Assembly (NCBI RefSeq): GCF_900109565.1
Contig: NZ_FNZZ01000001.1
Coordinates: 186,001 to 250,000 of the forward strand
Direction of reading: 5' to 3'
From: Sphingomonas palmae
GTDB taxonomy: Bacteria; Pseudomonadota; Alphaproteobacteria; Sphingomonadales; Sphingomonadaceae
Length of the DNA stretch: 64,000 bases
Part shown: piece by piece, positions 20,775 to 29,908 of the stretch
How positions within the stretch are numbered: position 1 is the stretch's first letter
How the letters are laid out: every line of letters starts with the position of its first letter
Notes under the pieces: model-generated
Database searches by the model: none
Told to the model about the DNA's origin: nothing
What the model saw: the letters and a program-made list of their open reading frames with translations, nothing else
Translations under genes and position numbers: made by a program

Positions 20775-22016
20775 ATGCGCAGTCGCCCGTTCATCGCCAT
20801 CGCCGCGACCGCCGGCATCGCTCTGCTGGGTGCGGGCGCGGTTGTGGCGCAGATCGACGGTGGGGACCGCGGCGTCGCGGCGGTCGACAGCTCGAACGAC
20901 TACGAGGTCGGCAGCGTCAGCGTCGACGTGTCCGGACCGAATTCGCAGGCGGCGCGGCTGGCGGGCTGGCGTGAGGCGCAACGCAAGGCGTGGGTGCAAT
21001 TGTCGCGCCGGCTGGGCGGCGGCGGGGGGCTGGTGCCCGACGGCACGCTCGACTCGCTCGTCACCGCGATCGTGGTCGGTAACGAGCAGATCGGCCCCAA
21101 TCGCTATATCGCGCAACTGGGTGTCCTGTTCGACCGCACGCGCACCGCGGGTCTACTCGGCATCAGCAGCTTCATGGCGCGCTCGCAGCCGCTGGTCGTC
21201 GTTCCGGTCGTCTGGTCAGCCGGGGTCGGCGGCGTGTTCGAGCAGCGCACCGCCTGGCAGGAGGCGTGGGCGCGGTTCCGCACCGGCACGAGCGAAATCG
21301 ACTATATCCGCCCGCCCGGGAACGGCGCCGATCCGCTGCTGCTCAACGTCGGGCAGACCGAGCGCCCGGCGCGCGGCTGGTGGCGAAAGGTGCTCGACCT
21401 CTACGGCGGCAGCGACGTGCTGATCCCGGTCGTGCGGCTCCGGCGGCAGTGGCCGGGCGGTCCGGTGATCGGCGAGTTCGAGGCGCGACATGGCCCCGAC
21501 AACCGCTTGCTCTCACGCTTCGCGCTGCGGGCGGAGAATGCGTCGGCGCTGCCGGCGTTACTCGATGCCGGGGTCAAGCGGATGGACGACATCTATCAGT
21601 CGGCCGCGCGCGGCGGTTATCTCCGAGCCGATCCCGGCCTGAATTACGTCGCGCCCGTCGCGGACGTGGACGCGCCCGTCATCACCGACACATCGCTCGA
21701 CGCGGACGCTGCGGCGGCCGCGCAGGCGGTCACAACCGTGATCGTGCAGGTCGAGACGCCCGACGCGGCAGCGGTGACCAGCACGGAAAATTCGTTGCGC
21801 GGCGTCGCCGGTGTTCGCAGCGCGACGACCAGCAGCCTGGCGCTCGGCGGCGTTTCCTTGATGACGGTCGCGTTCGCGGGCGATCCGGCGAACCTGCGCG
21901 CGGGGCTGGAGGCGCGCGGCTGGCAAGTCTTCGGCGGCGGCACGACGCTGCGCATCCGCCGCGCGCCGCAGCTCCTTCCGCCCGATCTGCAGCCCGACAA
22001 CGCACTCGCCGGGTAA
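20775..22016 (+). CDS. DUF2066-family exported protein
   Basis: 413 residues with a signal peptide ([21 protein letters not shown], cleavage near VVAQ) and the DUF2066-like region ([38 protein letters not shown], residues about 38-75; [31 protein letters not shown]). The C-terminal 110 residues look like a repeated small alpha/beta module. No function is established for DUF2066. The ribosome site AAAAGGCG precedes the ATG. The call rests mainly on the conserved neighbourhood, between purM (divergent) and hda (overlapping by one base). Confidence 0.7.
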   Translation: MRSRPFIAIAATAGIALLGAGAVVAQIDGGDRGVAAVDSSNDYEVGSVSVDVSGPNSQAARLAGWREAQRKAWVQLSRRLGGGGGLVPDGTLDSLVTAIVVGNEQIGPNRYIAQLGVLFDRTRTAGLLGISSFMARSQPLVVVPVVWSAGVGGVFEQRTAWQEAWARFRTGTSEIDYIRPPGNGADPLLLNVGQTERPARGWWRKVLDLYGGSDVLIPVVRLRRQWPGGPVIGEFEARHGPDNRLLSRFALRAENASALPALLDAGVKRMDDIYQSAARGGYLRADPGLNYVAPVADVDAPVITDTSLDADAAAAAQAVTTVIVQVETPDAAAVTSTENSLRGVAGVRSATTSSLALGGVSLMTVAFAGDPANLRAGLEARGWQVFGGGTTLRIRRAPQLLPPDLQPDNALAG

Positions 22017-22675
22017 TGCGCGCGAGCGATAACGGCGGCGCTGGCAGGCTGGCAGCCGTGCAATACCCGCTGCCGCTCGCCTGGCCCGACGAGGTGCAGG
22101 ACGTCGAGTTCCTGGTGACCGACTCCAACCGTCACGCGGTGCAGGTCCTGCAGCATTGGCAGGACTGGCCGGTCAGCACCGCGTTGCTGGCCGGCCCTGC
22201 GGGGTCTGGTCGTAGCCTGCTCGCGCAGGTATTCGCGGCGCAGTCGGGCGGTCGCGTGATCGACGATGCCGAGCAGGTCGACGAGCGCGTGCTATTCCAC
22301 GCCTGGAACGATGCGCAGGCGACGCGCACGCCGCTGCTGCTCGTCGCCCCTGCCGCGCTGCCCGCGTGGGCCGTAACGTTGCCCGACCTGCGCACGCGAT
22401 TGGCGGCAAGCCCGGTGGCCGCGATCGAATCACCCGACGCGGCGCTGACCCGCGCGCTGCTCGAACGCGGCTTCGCGCGCCGGCGCCTGGATGCGCGCGA
22501 CGACCTGATCGAGTGGCTGCTACCGCGACTGCCGCGGCGTCATCAAGCTGTCGCGCAGATGCTCGATGGGCTGGAACAAGCCGCGCGGTCGGAGCGTCGG
22601 CGTGTCACCATTCCGCTGGCGCGAGATCTCATGACCGCGCTGTTCGGCGCCGCAGAGGATCCAGATACCGCATGA
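22016..22675 (+). CDS. hdaA: HdaA, DnaA-like regulator of replication initiation
   Basis: 219 residues, an AAA+ paralogue of DnaA without the DNA-binding domain. The N-terminus carries QYPLPL (residues 16-21), a beta-clamp-binding motif of the Hda type. The Walker A is GPAGSGRS with Arg66 in place of the usual lysine, a substitution also present in E. coli Hda. The Walker B-like segment is GRVIDDAEQ, and sensor/lid helices end with RKVTIPL-like RRVTIPLARDLM. Bound to the clamp, Hda stimulates ATP hydrolysis on DnaA and so prevents re-initiation. The start shares one base with the upstream TAA (TAATG) and the stop overlaps ppk (ATGA). Confidence 0.88.
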   Translation: MRASDNGGAGRLAAVQYPLPLAWPDEVQDVEFLVTDSNRHAVQVLQHWQDWPVSTALLAGPAGSGRSLLAQVFAAQSGGRVIDDAEQVDERVLFHAWNDAQATRTPLLLVAPAALPAWAVTLPDLRTRLAASPVAAIESPDAALTRALLERGFARRRLDARDDLIEWLLPRLPRRHQAVAQMLDGLEQAARSERRRVTIPLARDLMTALFGAAEDPDTA

Positions 22676-24843
22676 CCCGGCCTGCCCACGTCCAGCACGC
22701 GCGCGACGACGATCCCTTCGAGAAGGCCACGCCCGGGCGCTACTTTAACCGTGAACTGTCGTGGCTGGCCTTCAATCGCCGCGTGCTCGATGAAGCGTGC
22801 AACACCGCGCACCCCTTGCTCGAACGGCTGCGCTTCCTCGCCATTTCCGGCGACAATCTCGACGAATTCTTCATGGTGCGCGTGGCCGGCTTGAAGGGGC
22901 AGCAGTCGCAGGAGGTCGAGGCACGCTCGGCCGACGGGCTGACCCCAGGACAGCAACTCGCCGCGATCACCGTTGAAGCCGACGCGCTGATGGTCAGCCA
23001 GCAGTCGGTCTGGCGCGACATCCGCTACGCGCTCGCGGAGACCGGTATCCGCGTGATCGGCAGCCACGCGATCGACACTGCGCTGGGCCTGGAGGAGCAG
23101 GCCTGGCTTGAGACGCACTTCCGGGAGCAGCTCTTCCCCGTTATCACCCCGCAGGCGCTCGACCCCGCGCATCCGTTCCCGTTCCTGCCGAACAAGGGCA
23201 TGGCGGTCATGTTCGACCTCGTCCGCCGATCAGACAAGGAGCCGATTCGCGAGCTTGTCATGCTGCCCAACGCCATGCCGCGCTTCGTGCGGCTGCCGGG
23301 CGAGGGCGCGCGCTACATCGCCGTCGAATCGCTGCTCAAGCGGTTCAGCAACCTGATGTTCCCCGGCTACGACGTGCTCGGCGCGGCCGAGTTCCGCGTC
23401 CTGCGTGACAGCGACATCGAGATCGAGGAGGAGGCGGAGGATCTCGTCCGCTACTTCGCCAACGCGATCAAGCGGCGGCGGCGCGGACGCGTGATCCGGC
23501 TGGAGCTGGAAACCGGCATGAGCGAGACGCTCGCCTCGGTGCTGCGCGAGGAATTGGGCGGATCGGACACGCTGGTGACCGAGAGCGGCGCGTTTCTCGG
23601 CATCGGCGACCTGGCGCTCTTGGCCGAGGAAGACAGGCCGGACCTGAAGTTCACGCCCTTCACCCCGCGCTTTCCCGAACGCATTCGTGAGTTCGGGGGC
23701 GACTGTTTCGCCGCCATCCGCGCCAAGGACATCATCGTCCACCACCCCTACGAAACGTTCGACGTCGTCCTCGCCTTCCTGAAACAGGCGGCGAACGACC
23801 CGGATGTCGTCGCGATCAAGCAAACGCTTTACCGCGCGGGCAAGCAGTCGGCGGTCATCAACGCGCTGATCGCCGCGGCCGAGGCGGGCAAGTCGGTGAC
23901 GGCGGTGGTCGAGTTGAAGGCGCGCTTCGACGAGGAGCAGAACCTGCAATGGGCCAGCGCGCTGGAACGCGCGGGCGTGCAGGTCGTCTACGGCTTTATC
24001 GATTGGAAGACCCACGCCAAGGTCGCGATGGTGGTGCGTCGCGAGGGCGCGCAATTCCGCACCTACTGCCATTTCGGTACGGGTAATTATCACCCGGTCA
24101 CCGCACGCATCTACACCGACCTGAGCTTCTTCACCGCCGACCCGCGACTGGGCCGCGATGCCGCCCGCATGTTCAACTACATCACCGGCTACGTCGAGCC
24201 CGAGGGGATGGAGGCGGTGGTGCTCAGTCCGCGTTCGCTCCGCAACCGCTTGATCGCCGACATAGACCGCGAGATCGAGCATGCACGGCAGGGGCGCGTC
24301 GGAGCGATCTGGGCGAAGATGAACAGCCTGGTCGACCCTGCGATCATTGAGAAACTGTACGAGGCGAGCGGCGCGGGCGTCGAGATCGACCTGATCATTC
24401 GCGGCATCTGCTGCCTGCGCCCAGGCGTCGCGGGCATGTCGGACAATATCCGTGTCTACTCGATTGTCGGTCGTTTCCTCGAGCACAGCCGTATCGCCGC
24501 GTTCGGCAACGGCGACGCGCTGCCCAACGACGGCGCGCGGGTGTACATATCCTCGGCCGACTGGATGCCGCGCAACTTCGACCGCCGCGTCGAATATCTG
24601 CTGCCGATCGAGAATGAGACGGTGCACGACCAGGTGCTCGATCAGGTCATGGTCGCCAATTTGATCGACAACGAGCAGAGCTGGGAGCTGAACGCGGACG
24701 GCAGTTACTCGCGCATCGACCAGGGCGATCGCCCGTTCAACCTTCACCGCTATTTCATGACCAACCCGTCGCTCTCCGGCCGCGGTGCGGCGCTGGAGGA
24801 AGGCGGCGAGGTACCGACGCTCAAGCTGCGGCGTCGTTCGTGA
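22672..24843 (+). CDS. ppk: Polyphosphate kinase 1
   Basis: 723 residues; reversibly makes inorganic polyphosphate from ATP. The N domain has RYFNRELSWLAFNRRVLDEA and FLAISGDNLDEFFMVRVAGL; the two catalytic domains are PLD-like. The phosphorylated histidine is His448 in DWKTHAKVAMV, followed by HFGTGNYHPVTARIYTDLSFFT. RGICCLRPGV and the second active-site segment YISSADWMPRNFDRRVEYL are intact. The gene overlaps both neighbours (hdaA by ATGA, ppx by GTGA), so synthesis and breakdown of polyphosphate are translationally linked. Confidence 0.97.
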   Translation: MTRPAHVQHARDDDPFEKATPGRYFNRELSWLAFNRRVLDEACNTAHPLLERLRFLAISGDNLDEFFMVRVAGLKGQQSQEVEARSADGLTPGQQLAAITVEADALMVSQQSVWRDIRYALAETGIRVIGSHAIDTALGLEEQAWLETHFREQLFPVITPQALDPAHPFPFLPNKGMAVMFDLVRRSDKEPIRELVMLPNAMPRFVRLPGEGARYIAVESLLKRFSNLMFPGYDVLGAAEFRVLRDSDIEIEEEAEDLVRYFANAIKRRRRGRVIRLELETGMSETLASVLREELGGSDTLVTESGAFLGIGDLALLAEEDRPDLKFTPFTPRFPERIREFGGDCFAAIRAKDIIVHHPYETFDVVLAFLKQAANDPDVVAIKQTLYRAGKQSAVINALIAAAEAGKSVTAVVELKARFDEEQNLQWASALERAGVQVVYGFIDWKTHAKVAMVVRREGAQFRTYCHFGTGNYHPVTARIYTDLSFFTADPRLGRDAARMFNYITGYVEPEGMEAVVLSPRSLRNRLIADIDREIEHARQGRVGAIWAKMNSLVDPAIIEKLYEASGAGVEIDLIIRGICCLRPGVAGMSDNIRVYSIVGRFLEHSRIAAFGNGDALPNDGARVYISSADWMPRNFDRRVEYLLPIENETVHDQVLDQVMVANLIDNEQSWELNADGSYSRIDQGDRPFNLHRYFMTNPSLSGRGAALEEGGEVPTLKLRRRS

Positions 24844-26324
24844 TCGCTGCAAGAATCGAGCGCGGTGTCGAGCCGCCGCGTACCGCGATCATCGACATCG
24901 GATCGAACTCGATCCGGCTCGTCGTCTATCAGGGGCCGGCGCGACTGCCGACGACATTGTTCAACGAAAAGGTGCTCGCCGGGCTTGGGCGCAGTCTCGC
25001 CGCCACGGGGTCGATCGATGCCGAGGCGATGGCCGCAGCGGAAACGGCGCTCCACCGCTTTGCCGCGCTCGCAGCGGCAATGGAGGTGTCGCGTGTCCGT
25101 ACCGTCGCGACCGCGGCGGTGCGTGACGCGAAGAACGGAGCCGCCCTGATCGGGCTGGCAGAAGCCGCAGGCCTGTCGGTCGAGGTGCTGTCGGGCGAGG
25201 AAGAGGCCGCCGCCGCCGGTTACGGCGTCATGTCGGGCATCCCGCACGCGAACGGCATCGTCGGCGATCTCGGCGGGGGCAGCCTGGAACTGGTCCGCGT
25301 TCGCAAGGGCGAGCTGGCAGAGCGCGCATCCTTCCCGCTCGGCGTGCTGCGGCTGGCGCCGTTGCGGCAGCGCGGGCGGCTGGAGCGGACGGTCGAGACG
25401 ATGCTTCGTGACGCGGGCTGGATCGGCGCGGGCAAGAACCTGCCTTTGTACCTCGTCGGGGGTTCGTGGCGTGGGCTCGCACGGCTTGCCATGCATCGCG
25501 CGCGCTATCCGCTGCCGATCATTCATCAATATGCGATGTCGGCCGATACGATCGCCAGCCTCAGCCGCACCTTGTCGCACCTTGGCAAGCCGCAGCTAAA
25601 GGAGGTGCCGGGCCTGTCGGGCGGTCGCATTCCGACGCTCGGCGACGCTGCCGCGCTGCTGTCGGTGCTGCTCAAGCATCTGAAATCGAGCGGCACGATC
25701 GTATCGGCCTTCGGCCTGCGCGAAGGATTGCTGTTCCAGGAACTTGGCCCCGCCGAACGAGCCGAGGACCCGCTGATCGCGGCGGCACGCGACGAAGCGC
25801 GGCTTGCCGGCCGCTTTCCAGAGCACGGCGACCTGCTCGACCGCTGGATCGCGCCGCTGTTTGGTGACGACAAGCCCGCGGAGGCGCGGCTGCGCAACGC
25901 CGCGTGCCAGCTGGCCGACGTGGGGTGGCGCGCCAACCCTGAGTTTCGCGCCGAACGCGGACTCGAGATCGCGCTTCACGGCAATTGGGTCGGTATCGAT
26001 GGCCGCGGCCGCGCGATGATGGCGCAGGCACTCTGGACCGCGCTCGGCGGCGCTATTACCCCGCCCGAAGCGTTGTTGCGGCTCGCACCCGAGGCCGCAC
26101 TTCGCCGCGCCGCGGTCTGGGGTCACGCGATCCGCCTGGGTCAGCGCCTGAGCGCCGGGGTGGCCGAGCCGCTGCGTCGCTCCCGCCTCGTGCTCGACGC
26201 GGGCACGCTGCGGCTCGACCTCGATCGCTCCGTTTCCGCGCTCTACGGCGAGGCGGTGGCGAAGCGGCATGCCTCGCTGGCCGCGGCAATGGGGCGTACT
26301 GCGGTCAGCAACGCGGTTCGATGA
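24840..26324 (+). CDS. ppx: Ppx/GppA-family exopolyphosphatase
   Basis: 494 residues from a GTG overlapping the ppk stop. ASKHA-type phosphatase: AIIDIGSNSIRLVVYQGP (phosphate loop 1), VATAAVRDAKNG, and GIVGDLGGGSLELVRVRKGEL (phosphate loop 2). A C-terminal helical HD-like region (about 310-490) follows. The adjacent ppk makes polyphosphate the most likely substrate; pppGpp hydrolysis is the alternative that sequence alone cannot exclude. Confidence 0.92.
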   Translation: MIAARIERGVEPPRTAIIDIGSNSIRLVVYQGPARLPTTLFNEKVLAGLGRSLAATGSIDAEAMAAAETALHRFAALAAAMEVSRVRTVATAAVRDAKNGAALIGLAEAAGLSVEVLSGEEEAAAAGYGVMSGIPHANGIVGDLGGGSLELVRVRKGELAERASFPLGVLRLAPLRQRGRLERTVETMLRDAGWIGAGKNLPLYLVGGSWRGLARLAMHRARYPLPIIHQYAMSADTIASLSRTLSHLGKPQLKEVPGLSGGRIPTLGDAAALLSVLLKHLKSSGTIVSAFGLREGLLFQELGPAERAEDPLIAAARDEARLAGRFPEHGDLLDRWIAPLFGDDKPAEARLRNAACQLADVGWRANPEFRAERGLEIALHGNWVGIDGRGRAMMAQALWTALGGAITPPEALLRLAPEAALRRAAVWGHAIRLGQRLSAGVAEPLRRSRLVLDAGTLRLDLDRSVSALYGEAVAKRHASLAAAMGRTAVSNAVR

Positions 26325-26398
26325 GGCTCTCGGGCCATCGCGTCGCGGCTGCGACGAAGCGCTAGGCAGCGCGCTCTCTCCCCATTAAGTCGCAGGCC

Positions 26399-29047
26399 AT
26401 GACCTCGACCAACGACCTTCGCCGCAGCTTCCTCGATTACTTCGGCGCCAACGGCCACCAGATCGTGCCGTCGGCCCCGCTGGTCCCGCAGAACGACCCG
26501 ACGCTGATGTTCGTCAACGCGGGCATGGTGCCGTTCAAGAACGTGTTCACCGGGCTTGAGACGCGGCCTTACTCGATCGCCACCTCCCCGCAGAAATGCG
26601 TGCGGGCAGGGGGCAAGCACAACGACCTCGACAACGTCGGCTACACCGCGCGGCACCACACGTTCTTTGAGATGCTGGGCAATTTCTCGTTCGGCGATTA
26701 TTTCAAGGAACAGGCGATCACCCACGCCTGGACGCTGTTGACCAAGGAGTGGGGCCTGCCCGCGGACAAGCTGACCGCAACCGTCTACCACACCGACGAT
26801 CAGGCGTTCGAGCTGTGGAAGAAGATCGCGGGGCTCCCCGACTACCGGATCATCCGCATCGCGACCAAGGACAATTTCTGGGCGATGGGCTCGGACGGTC
26901 CGTGCGGGCCATGCTCCGAAATCTTCTACGATCACGGCGAGCATATCGCCGGTGGCCCGCCGGGCAGCCCCGACGAGGACGGCGACCGCTTTGTCGAGAT
27001 CTGGAACCTCGTCTTCATGCAATTCGTGCAGGAGGCCGATCAGATCGTCGGCGACCTGCCGCGCCCGTCGATCGACACCGGCATGGGGCTGGAGCGGATC
27101 GCCGCCGTCATGCAGGGGGTCAGCGACAATTACGACACCGACACGTTCAAGGCGCTGATCGCGGCCTCGGGTGCGCTGACGCACACCGCGACGACCGGCG
27201 ACAATCAGGCGAGCCACCGCGTCATCGCCGATCACCTGCGCTGCTCGGGCTTCCTCGTCGCCGATGGCGTGCTGCCCGCCAACGAAGGCCGTGGCTACGT
27301 GCTGCGCCGGATCATGCGCCGTGCGATGCGCCACGCGCACCTGCTGGGTTCGAAGGAGCCGCTGATGCATCGTTTGGTCCCCGCGCTCGTCGCCGAGATG
27401 GGTGCGGCTTACCCCGAGCTCGTCCGTGCGCAACCGCTGATCGAGGCCACGTTGCGACAGGAGGAGACGCGCTTCCGCCAGACACTCGACAAGGGGCTCC
27501 GGTTGCTCGACGAGGCGACCGCCGGCATGGGCGAGGGCGACACGCTGGCGGGCGAGACCGCGTTCAAGCTCTACGACACCTTCGGCTTCCCATACGACCT
27601 GACCGAAGACGCGCTGCGCGCGCAGGGGCTGCAGGTCGATCGTGCCGGCTTCGATAGCGCGATGGCGGAGCAGAAGCGCGCCGCGCGTGCCGCGTGGAAG
27701 GGTTCGGGAGCGAAGGCATCGGACGAACTCTGGTTCGACCTAGTCGAGGAGGTCGGCGCAACCGAGTTCACCGGCTACACCAGCGAAAGCGGCGAGGGTG
27801 TCGTCCTCGCGCTCGTGAAGGACGGGCAGCGCGTCGACCGCGCCGCGCCCGGTGAGCAGGTCGACATGATCGTCAACCAGACGCCCTTCTACGGCGAGAG
27901 CGGCGGGCAGGTCGGTGACGCCGGCACGCTGTCGAGCGAGAGCGGGCTGGCCGCGACGGTCACCGACACGTCGAAGCAGCTGGGCAAGCTGTTCGTGCAT
28001 CACGCGTGGGTCGACGCCGGCGAGTTAAAGGTCGGCGATACCGTGCGGCTCGCGATCGACGTCGCGCGCCGCGGTGCAATCCGCGCCAATCACTCGGCGA
28101 CGCACCTGTTGCATGAGGCGTTGCGCGAGCGGCTCGGCACCCATGTCGCGCAGAAGGGCAGCCTCGTCGCACCCGACCGGCTTCGGTTCGACGTGTCGCA
28201 CTCAAGTGCGATGGCACCCGCCGAGCTCGCCGATGTCGAGGCGGCGGTGAACGCGCAGATCCGCCGCAACGGCACGGTCGAGACCCGGCTGATGACCCCC
28301 GACGAGGCGATCTCGATGGGGGCGATGGCGCTGTTTGGCGAAAAGTACGGCGACGAGGTCCGCGTCGTGTCGATGGGCACCGGCGACGACGGCCAAACCT
28401 ACTCGATCGAACTCTGCGGTGGCACGCACGCCGCGGCGCTCGGCGACATCGGCGTGTTCAAGGTGATCGGAGAGAGTGCGGTGTCGTCGGGCGTCCGCCG
28501 GGTCGAGGCACTGACGGGCGAGGCCGCGCGCCAGTATCTGAGTGCGCGCGACGAGAAGCTGCGCGAGGCGGCGGCAACGCTGCGCACCACGCCCGACGAG
28601 GTACCCGCGCGCGTCGCGGCGCTGCTCGACGAGCGGCGGCGGCTGGAGCGTGAACTCGCCGAGGCGAAGAAGGCGCTGGCGCTCGGCGGGGGCGCGAAGG
28701 ACGCCGCCGGTCCCGAGATGGTAGGGGACGTTTCGTTCATGGCGCAGGTGCTCGAGGGCTTCGAGGCCAAGGGGCTCCGCGGCGCGGTCGACGACGCACG
28801 ACAACAGCTCGGCTCGGGCGTGGTCGCGATCGTCGCGGTGAACGATGGCAAGGCGACGATCGCGGTCGGGGTGACACCCGATCTCATCGCTCGGTTCAGC
28901 GCGGTCGATCTGGTGAAGCTCGGCGTTCAGGCGCTCGGCGGCCAGGGCGGCGGCGGGCGCCCCGACATGGCGCAGGGTGGGGGGCCGGAGGCCGGCAAGG
29001 CGAACGAGGCGATCGCGGCGGTCCGGAGCGCGCTGGCAGGCGCGTGA
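26399..29047 (+). CDS. alaS: Alanyl-tRNA synthetase
   Basis: 882 residues, full length. The class II aminoacylation domain is at the N-terminus ([56 protein letters not shown]). The editing domain carries the zinc-binding histidines in [12 protein letters not shown] and the CGGTH motif ([14 protein letters not shown]). The C-Ala domain ends with the usual glycine-rich [16 protein letters not shown]. It charges tRNA-Ala and clears mischarged Ser/Gly. A strong hairpin follows 13 bases after the stop. Confidence 0.98.
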   Translation: MTSTNDLRRSFLDYFGANGHQIVPSAPLVPQNDPTLMFVNAGMVPFKNVFTGLETRPYSIATSPQKCVRAGGKHNDLDNVGYTARHHTFFEMLGNFSFGDYFKEQAITHAWTLLTKEWGLPADKLTATVYHTDDQAFELWKKIAGLPDYRIIRIATKDNFWAMGSDGPCGPCSEIFYDHGEHIAGGPPGSPDEDGDRFVEIWNLVFMQFVQEADQIVGDLPRPSIDTGMGLERIAAVMQGVSDNYDTDTFKALIAASGALTHTATTGDNQASHRVIADHLRCSGFLVADGVLPANEGRGYVLRRIMRRAMRHAHLLGSKEPLMHRLVPALVAEMGAAYPELVRAQPLIEATLRQEETRFRQTLDKGLRLLDEATAGMGEGDTLAGETAFKLYDTFGFPYDLTEDALRAQGLQVDRAGFDSAMAEQKRAARAAWKGSGAKASDELWFDLVEEVGATEFTGYTSESGEGVVLALVKDGQRVDRAAPGEQVDMIVNQTPFYGESGGQVGDAGTLSSESGLAATVTDTSKQLGKLFVHHAWVDAGELKVGDTVRLAIDVARRGAIRANHSATHLLHEALRERLGTHVAQKGSLVAPDRLRFDVSHSSAMAPAELADVEAAVNAQIRRNGTVETRLMTPDEAISMGAMALFGEKYGDEVRVVSMGTGDDGQTYSIELCGGTHAAALGDIGVFKVIGESAVSSGVRRVEALTGEAARQYLSARDEKLREAAATLRTTPDEVPARVAALLDERRRLERELAEAKKALALGGGAKDAAGPEMVGDVSFMAQVLEGFEAKGLRGAVDDARQQLGSGVVAIVAVNDGKATIAVGVTPDLIARFSAVDLVKLGVQALGGQGGGGRPDMAQGGGPEAGKANEAIAAVRSALAGA

Positions 29048-29060
29048 CGTTGCAAAGGTA

Positions 29061-29088
29061 ACCCCACCCGCGCTGATGCGGGTGGGGT
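29061..29088. terminator. Bidirectional hairpin terminator between alaS and the exported repeat protein gene
   Basis: ACCCCACCCGC and GCGGGTGGGGT form an 11-base-pair perfect stem with the loop GCTGAT. It lies 13 bases after the alaS stop and 9 bases from the stop of the convergent gene, so it can serve both. There is no long T-run on either side; on the minus strand a short CTTT follows. Termination is inferred from stem strength and position. Confidence 0.7.
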
Positions 29089-29097
29089 CAAACGCGC

Positions 29098-29802
29098 TTA
29101 CCTGCGCGGCTTGTTCGACTTGGCCGACTTGGTCGTCATCTTGGCGGTGGCAGAAGGCGTCGCCGTAGCGGCGTTGGCTTCCGCCGCAGTATCCGCAGTA
29201 GCGGCGTCAGTCCCGGTCGCGGCGTCGGTCGTGGTCGACGGCGTCGCATCTGCCGCCGGTGCAGCAGCCCCCATCGCGGCCGACAGCTGCGCCGCGGTCA
29301 TGCCGATCGTCACGCCCTGCGGTCCAGGACCGAAGCCCGTGATCGGCAGCTTGGCATCGCCCTTGTCGGTGGTGAGCGTCACGTTCGTGGCGTCCACCGC
29401 CTTGATCGTGCCGAGCTTGGTGCCGCCGGTGCCATAGACGCTTGCGCCCGTGACGAGCTGCGCCCGGAACGCGGCGCTCGCCTGCTGCTGCTGCGCACCC
29501 GCCGCGGCGTCGAGCTGCGCCTTGGTCATCGCCAGCACCGGACCCTTCGCGCCCTTGCCGAGCGAGGTGAGCGGGATCGCCGCCTTGTTGGTGCCGGTGT
29601 CGATCACTGCGTTGGTGCCGTCCGTGCTGGCGACCGTACCGACCACGCCGCCGCTCGTGTCGTACACGGTGGCCCCAGTGGTGACGGTTGCGGTCGCCTG
29701 CGCACCGGTGGCCGGCGCCGTTGCCGGCGCGGTCTGCGCCGCGGCAATGGTCGGGGTCAGGGCGGCCGCCGCGACGGCGGCGAGAATCTCGTAGCGCTTC
29801 AT
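29098..29802 (-). CDS. Exported two-repeat protein, probable general-stress-response member
   Basis: 234 residues with a signal peptide (MKRYEILAAVAAAALTPTIA, cleavage near AAAQ). The mature part holds two copies of a roughly 60-residue module: copy 1 VTTGATVYDTSGGVVGTVAS ending in GPVLAMTKAQLDAAAG, copy 2 LVTGASVYGTGGTKLGTIKA ending in GVTIGMTAAQLSAAMG. Each resembles a PRC-barrel-like beta unit. The tail is Ala/Thr/Asp-rich and ends in a basic patch (KMTTKSAKSNKPRR). GAAAGAG precedes the ATG. No function is known. The upstream EcfG-type promoter suggests induction by stress; periplasmic location is predicted. Confidence 0.75.
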   Translation of the reverse strand: MKRYEILAAVAAAALTPTIAAAQTAPATAPATGAQATATVTTGATVYDTSGGVVGTVASTDGTNAVIDTGTNKAAIPLTSLGKGAKGPVLAMTKAQLDAAAGAQQQQASAAFRAQLVTGASVYGTGGTKLGTIKAVDATNVTLTTDKGDAKLPITGFGPGPQGVTIGMTAAQLSAAMGAAAPAADATPSTTTDAATGTDAATADTAAEANAATATPSATAKMTTKSAKSNKPRR

Positions 29803-29834
29803 ATGTGCTCTTTCGCGGTTGATGTTGATTGGGA

Positions 29835-29859
29835 AACGTGACCGTAACGATCGGGTTCC
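29835..29859 (-). promoter_or_regulatory. EcfG-type (general stress response) promoter for the exported repeat protein
   Basis: On the minus strand GGAAC (29859-29855) is followed by exactly 16 bases and then CGTT (29838-29835), the consensus of alphaproteobacterial EcfG sigma factors. The -10 element ends 33 bases before the ATG at 29802, leaving room for a leader with the GAAAGAG ribosome site. Both elements match consensus without mismatch. Confidence 0.75.
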
Positions 29860-29874
29860 GAACGCGAAATGAAC

Positions 29875-29900
29875 GGAACGGCTCGCCCGATCCCGCCGTT
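29875..29900 (+). promoter_or_regulatory. EcfG-type promoter for the glutathione S-transferase gene
   Basis: GGAAC at 29875-29879, 17 bases, then CGTT at 29897-29900: a full match to the EcfG consensus on the plus strand. Only 8 bases separate the -10 from the ATG at 29909, so transcripts from it should start at or next to the start codon. That fits the absence of a Shine-Dalgarno sequence there. Confidence 0.65.
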
Positions 29901-29908
29901 TGCATGGC

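Noticed and set aside
22196-22216. Walker A of HdaA has Arg66 instead of lysine (GPAGSGRS)
   Set aside because: It looks like a broken ATP site, but E. coli Hda also has arginine at this position (GAGRS), so it is a family feature.
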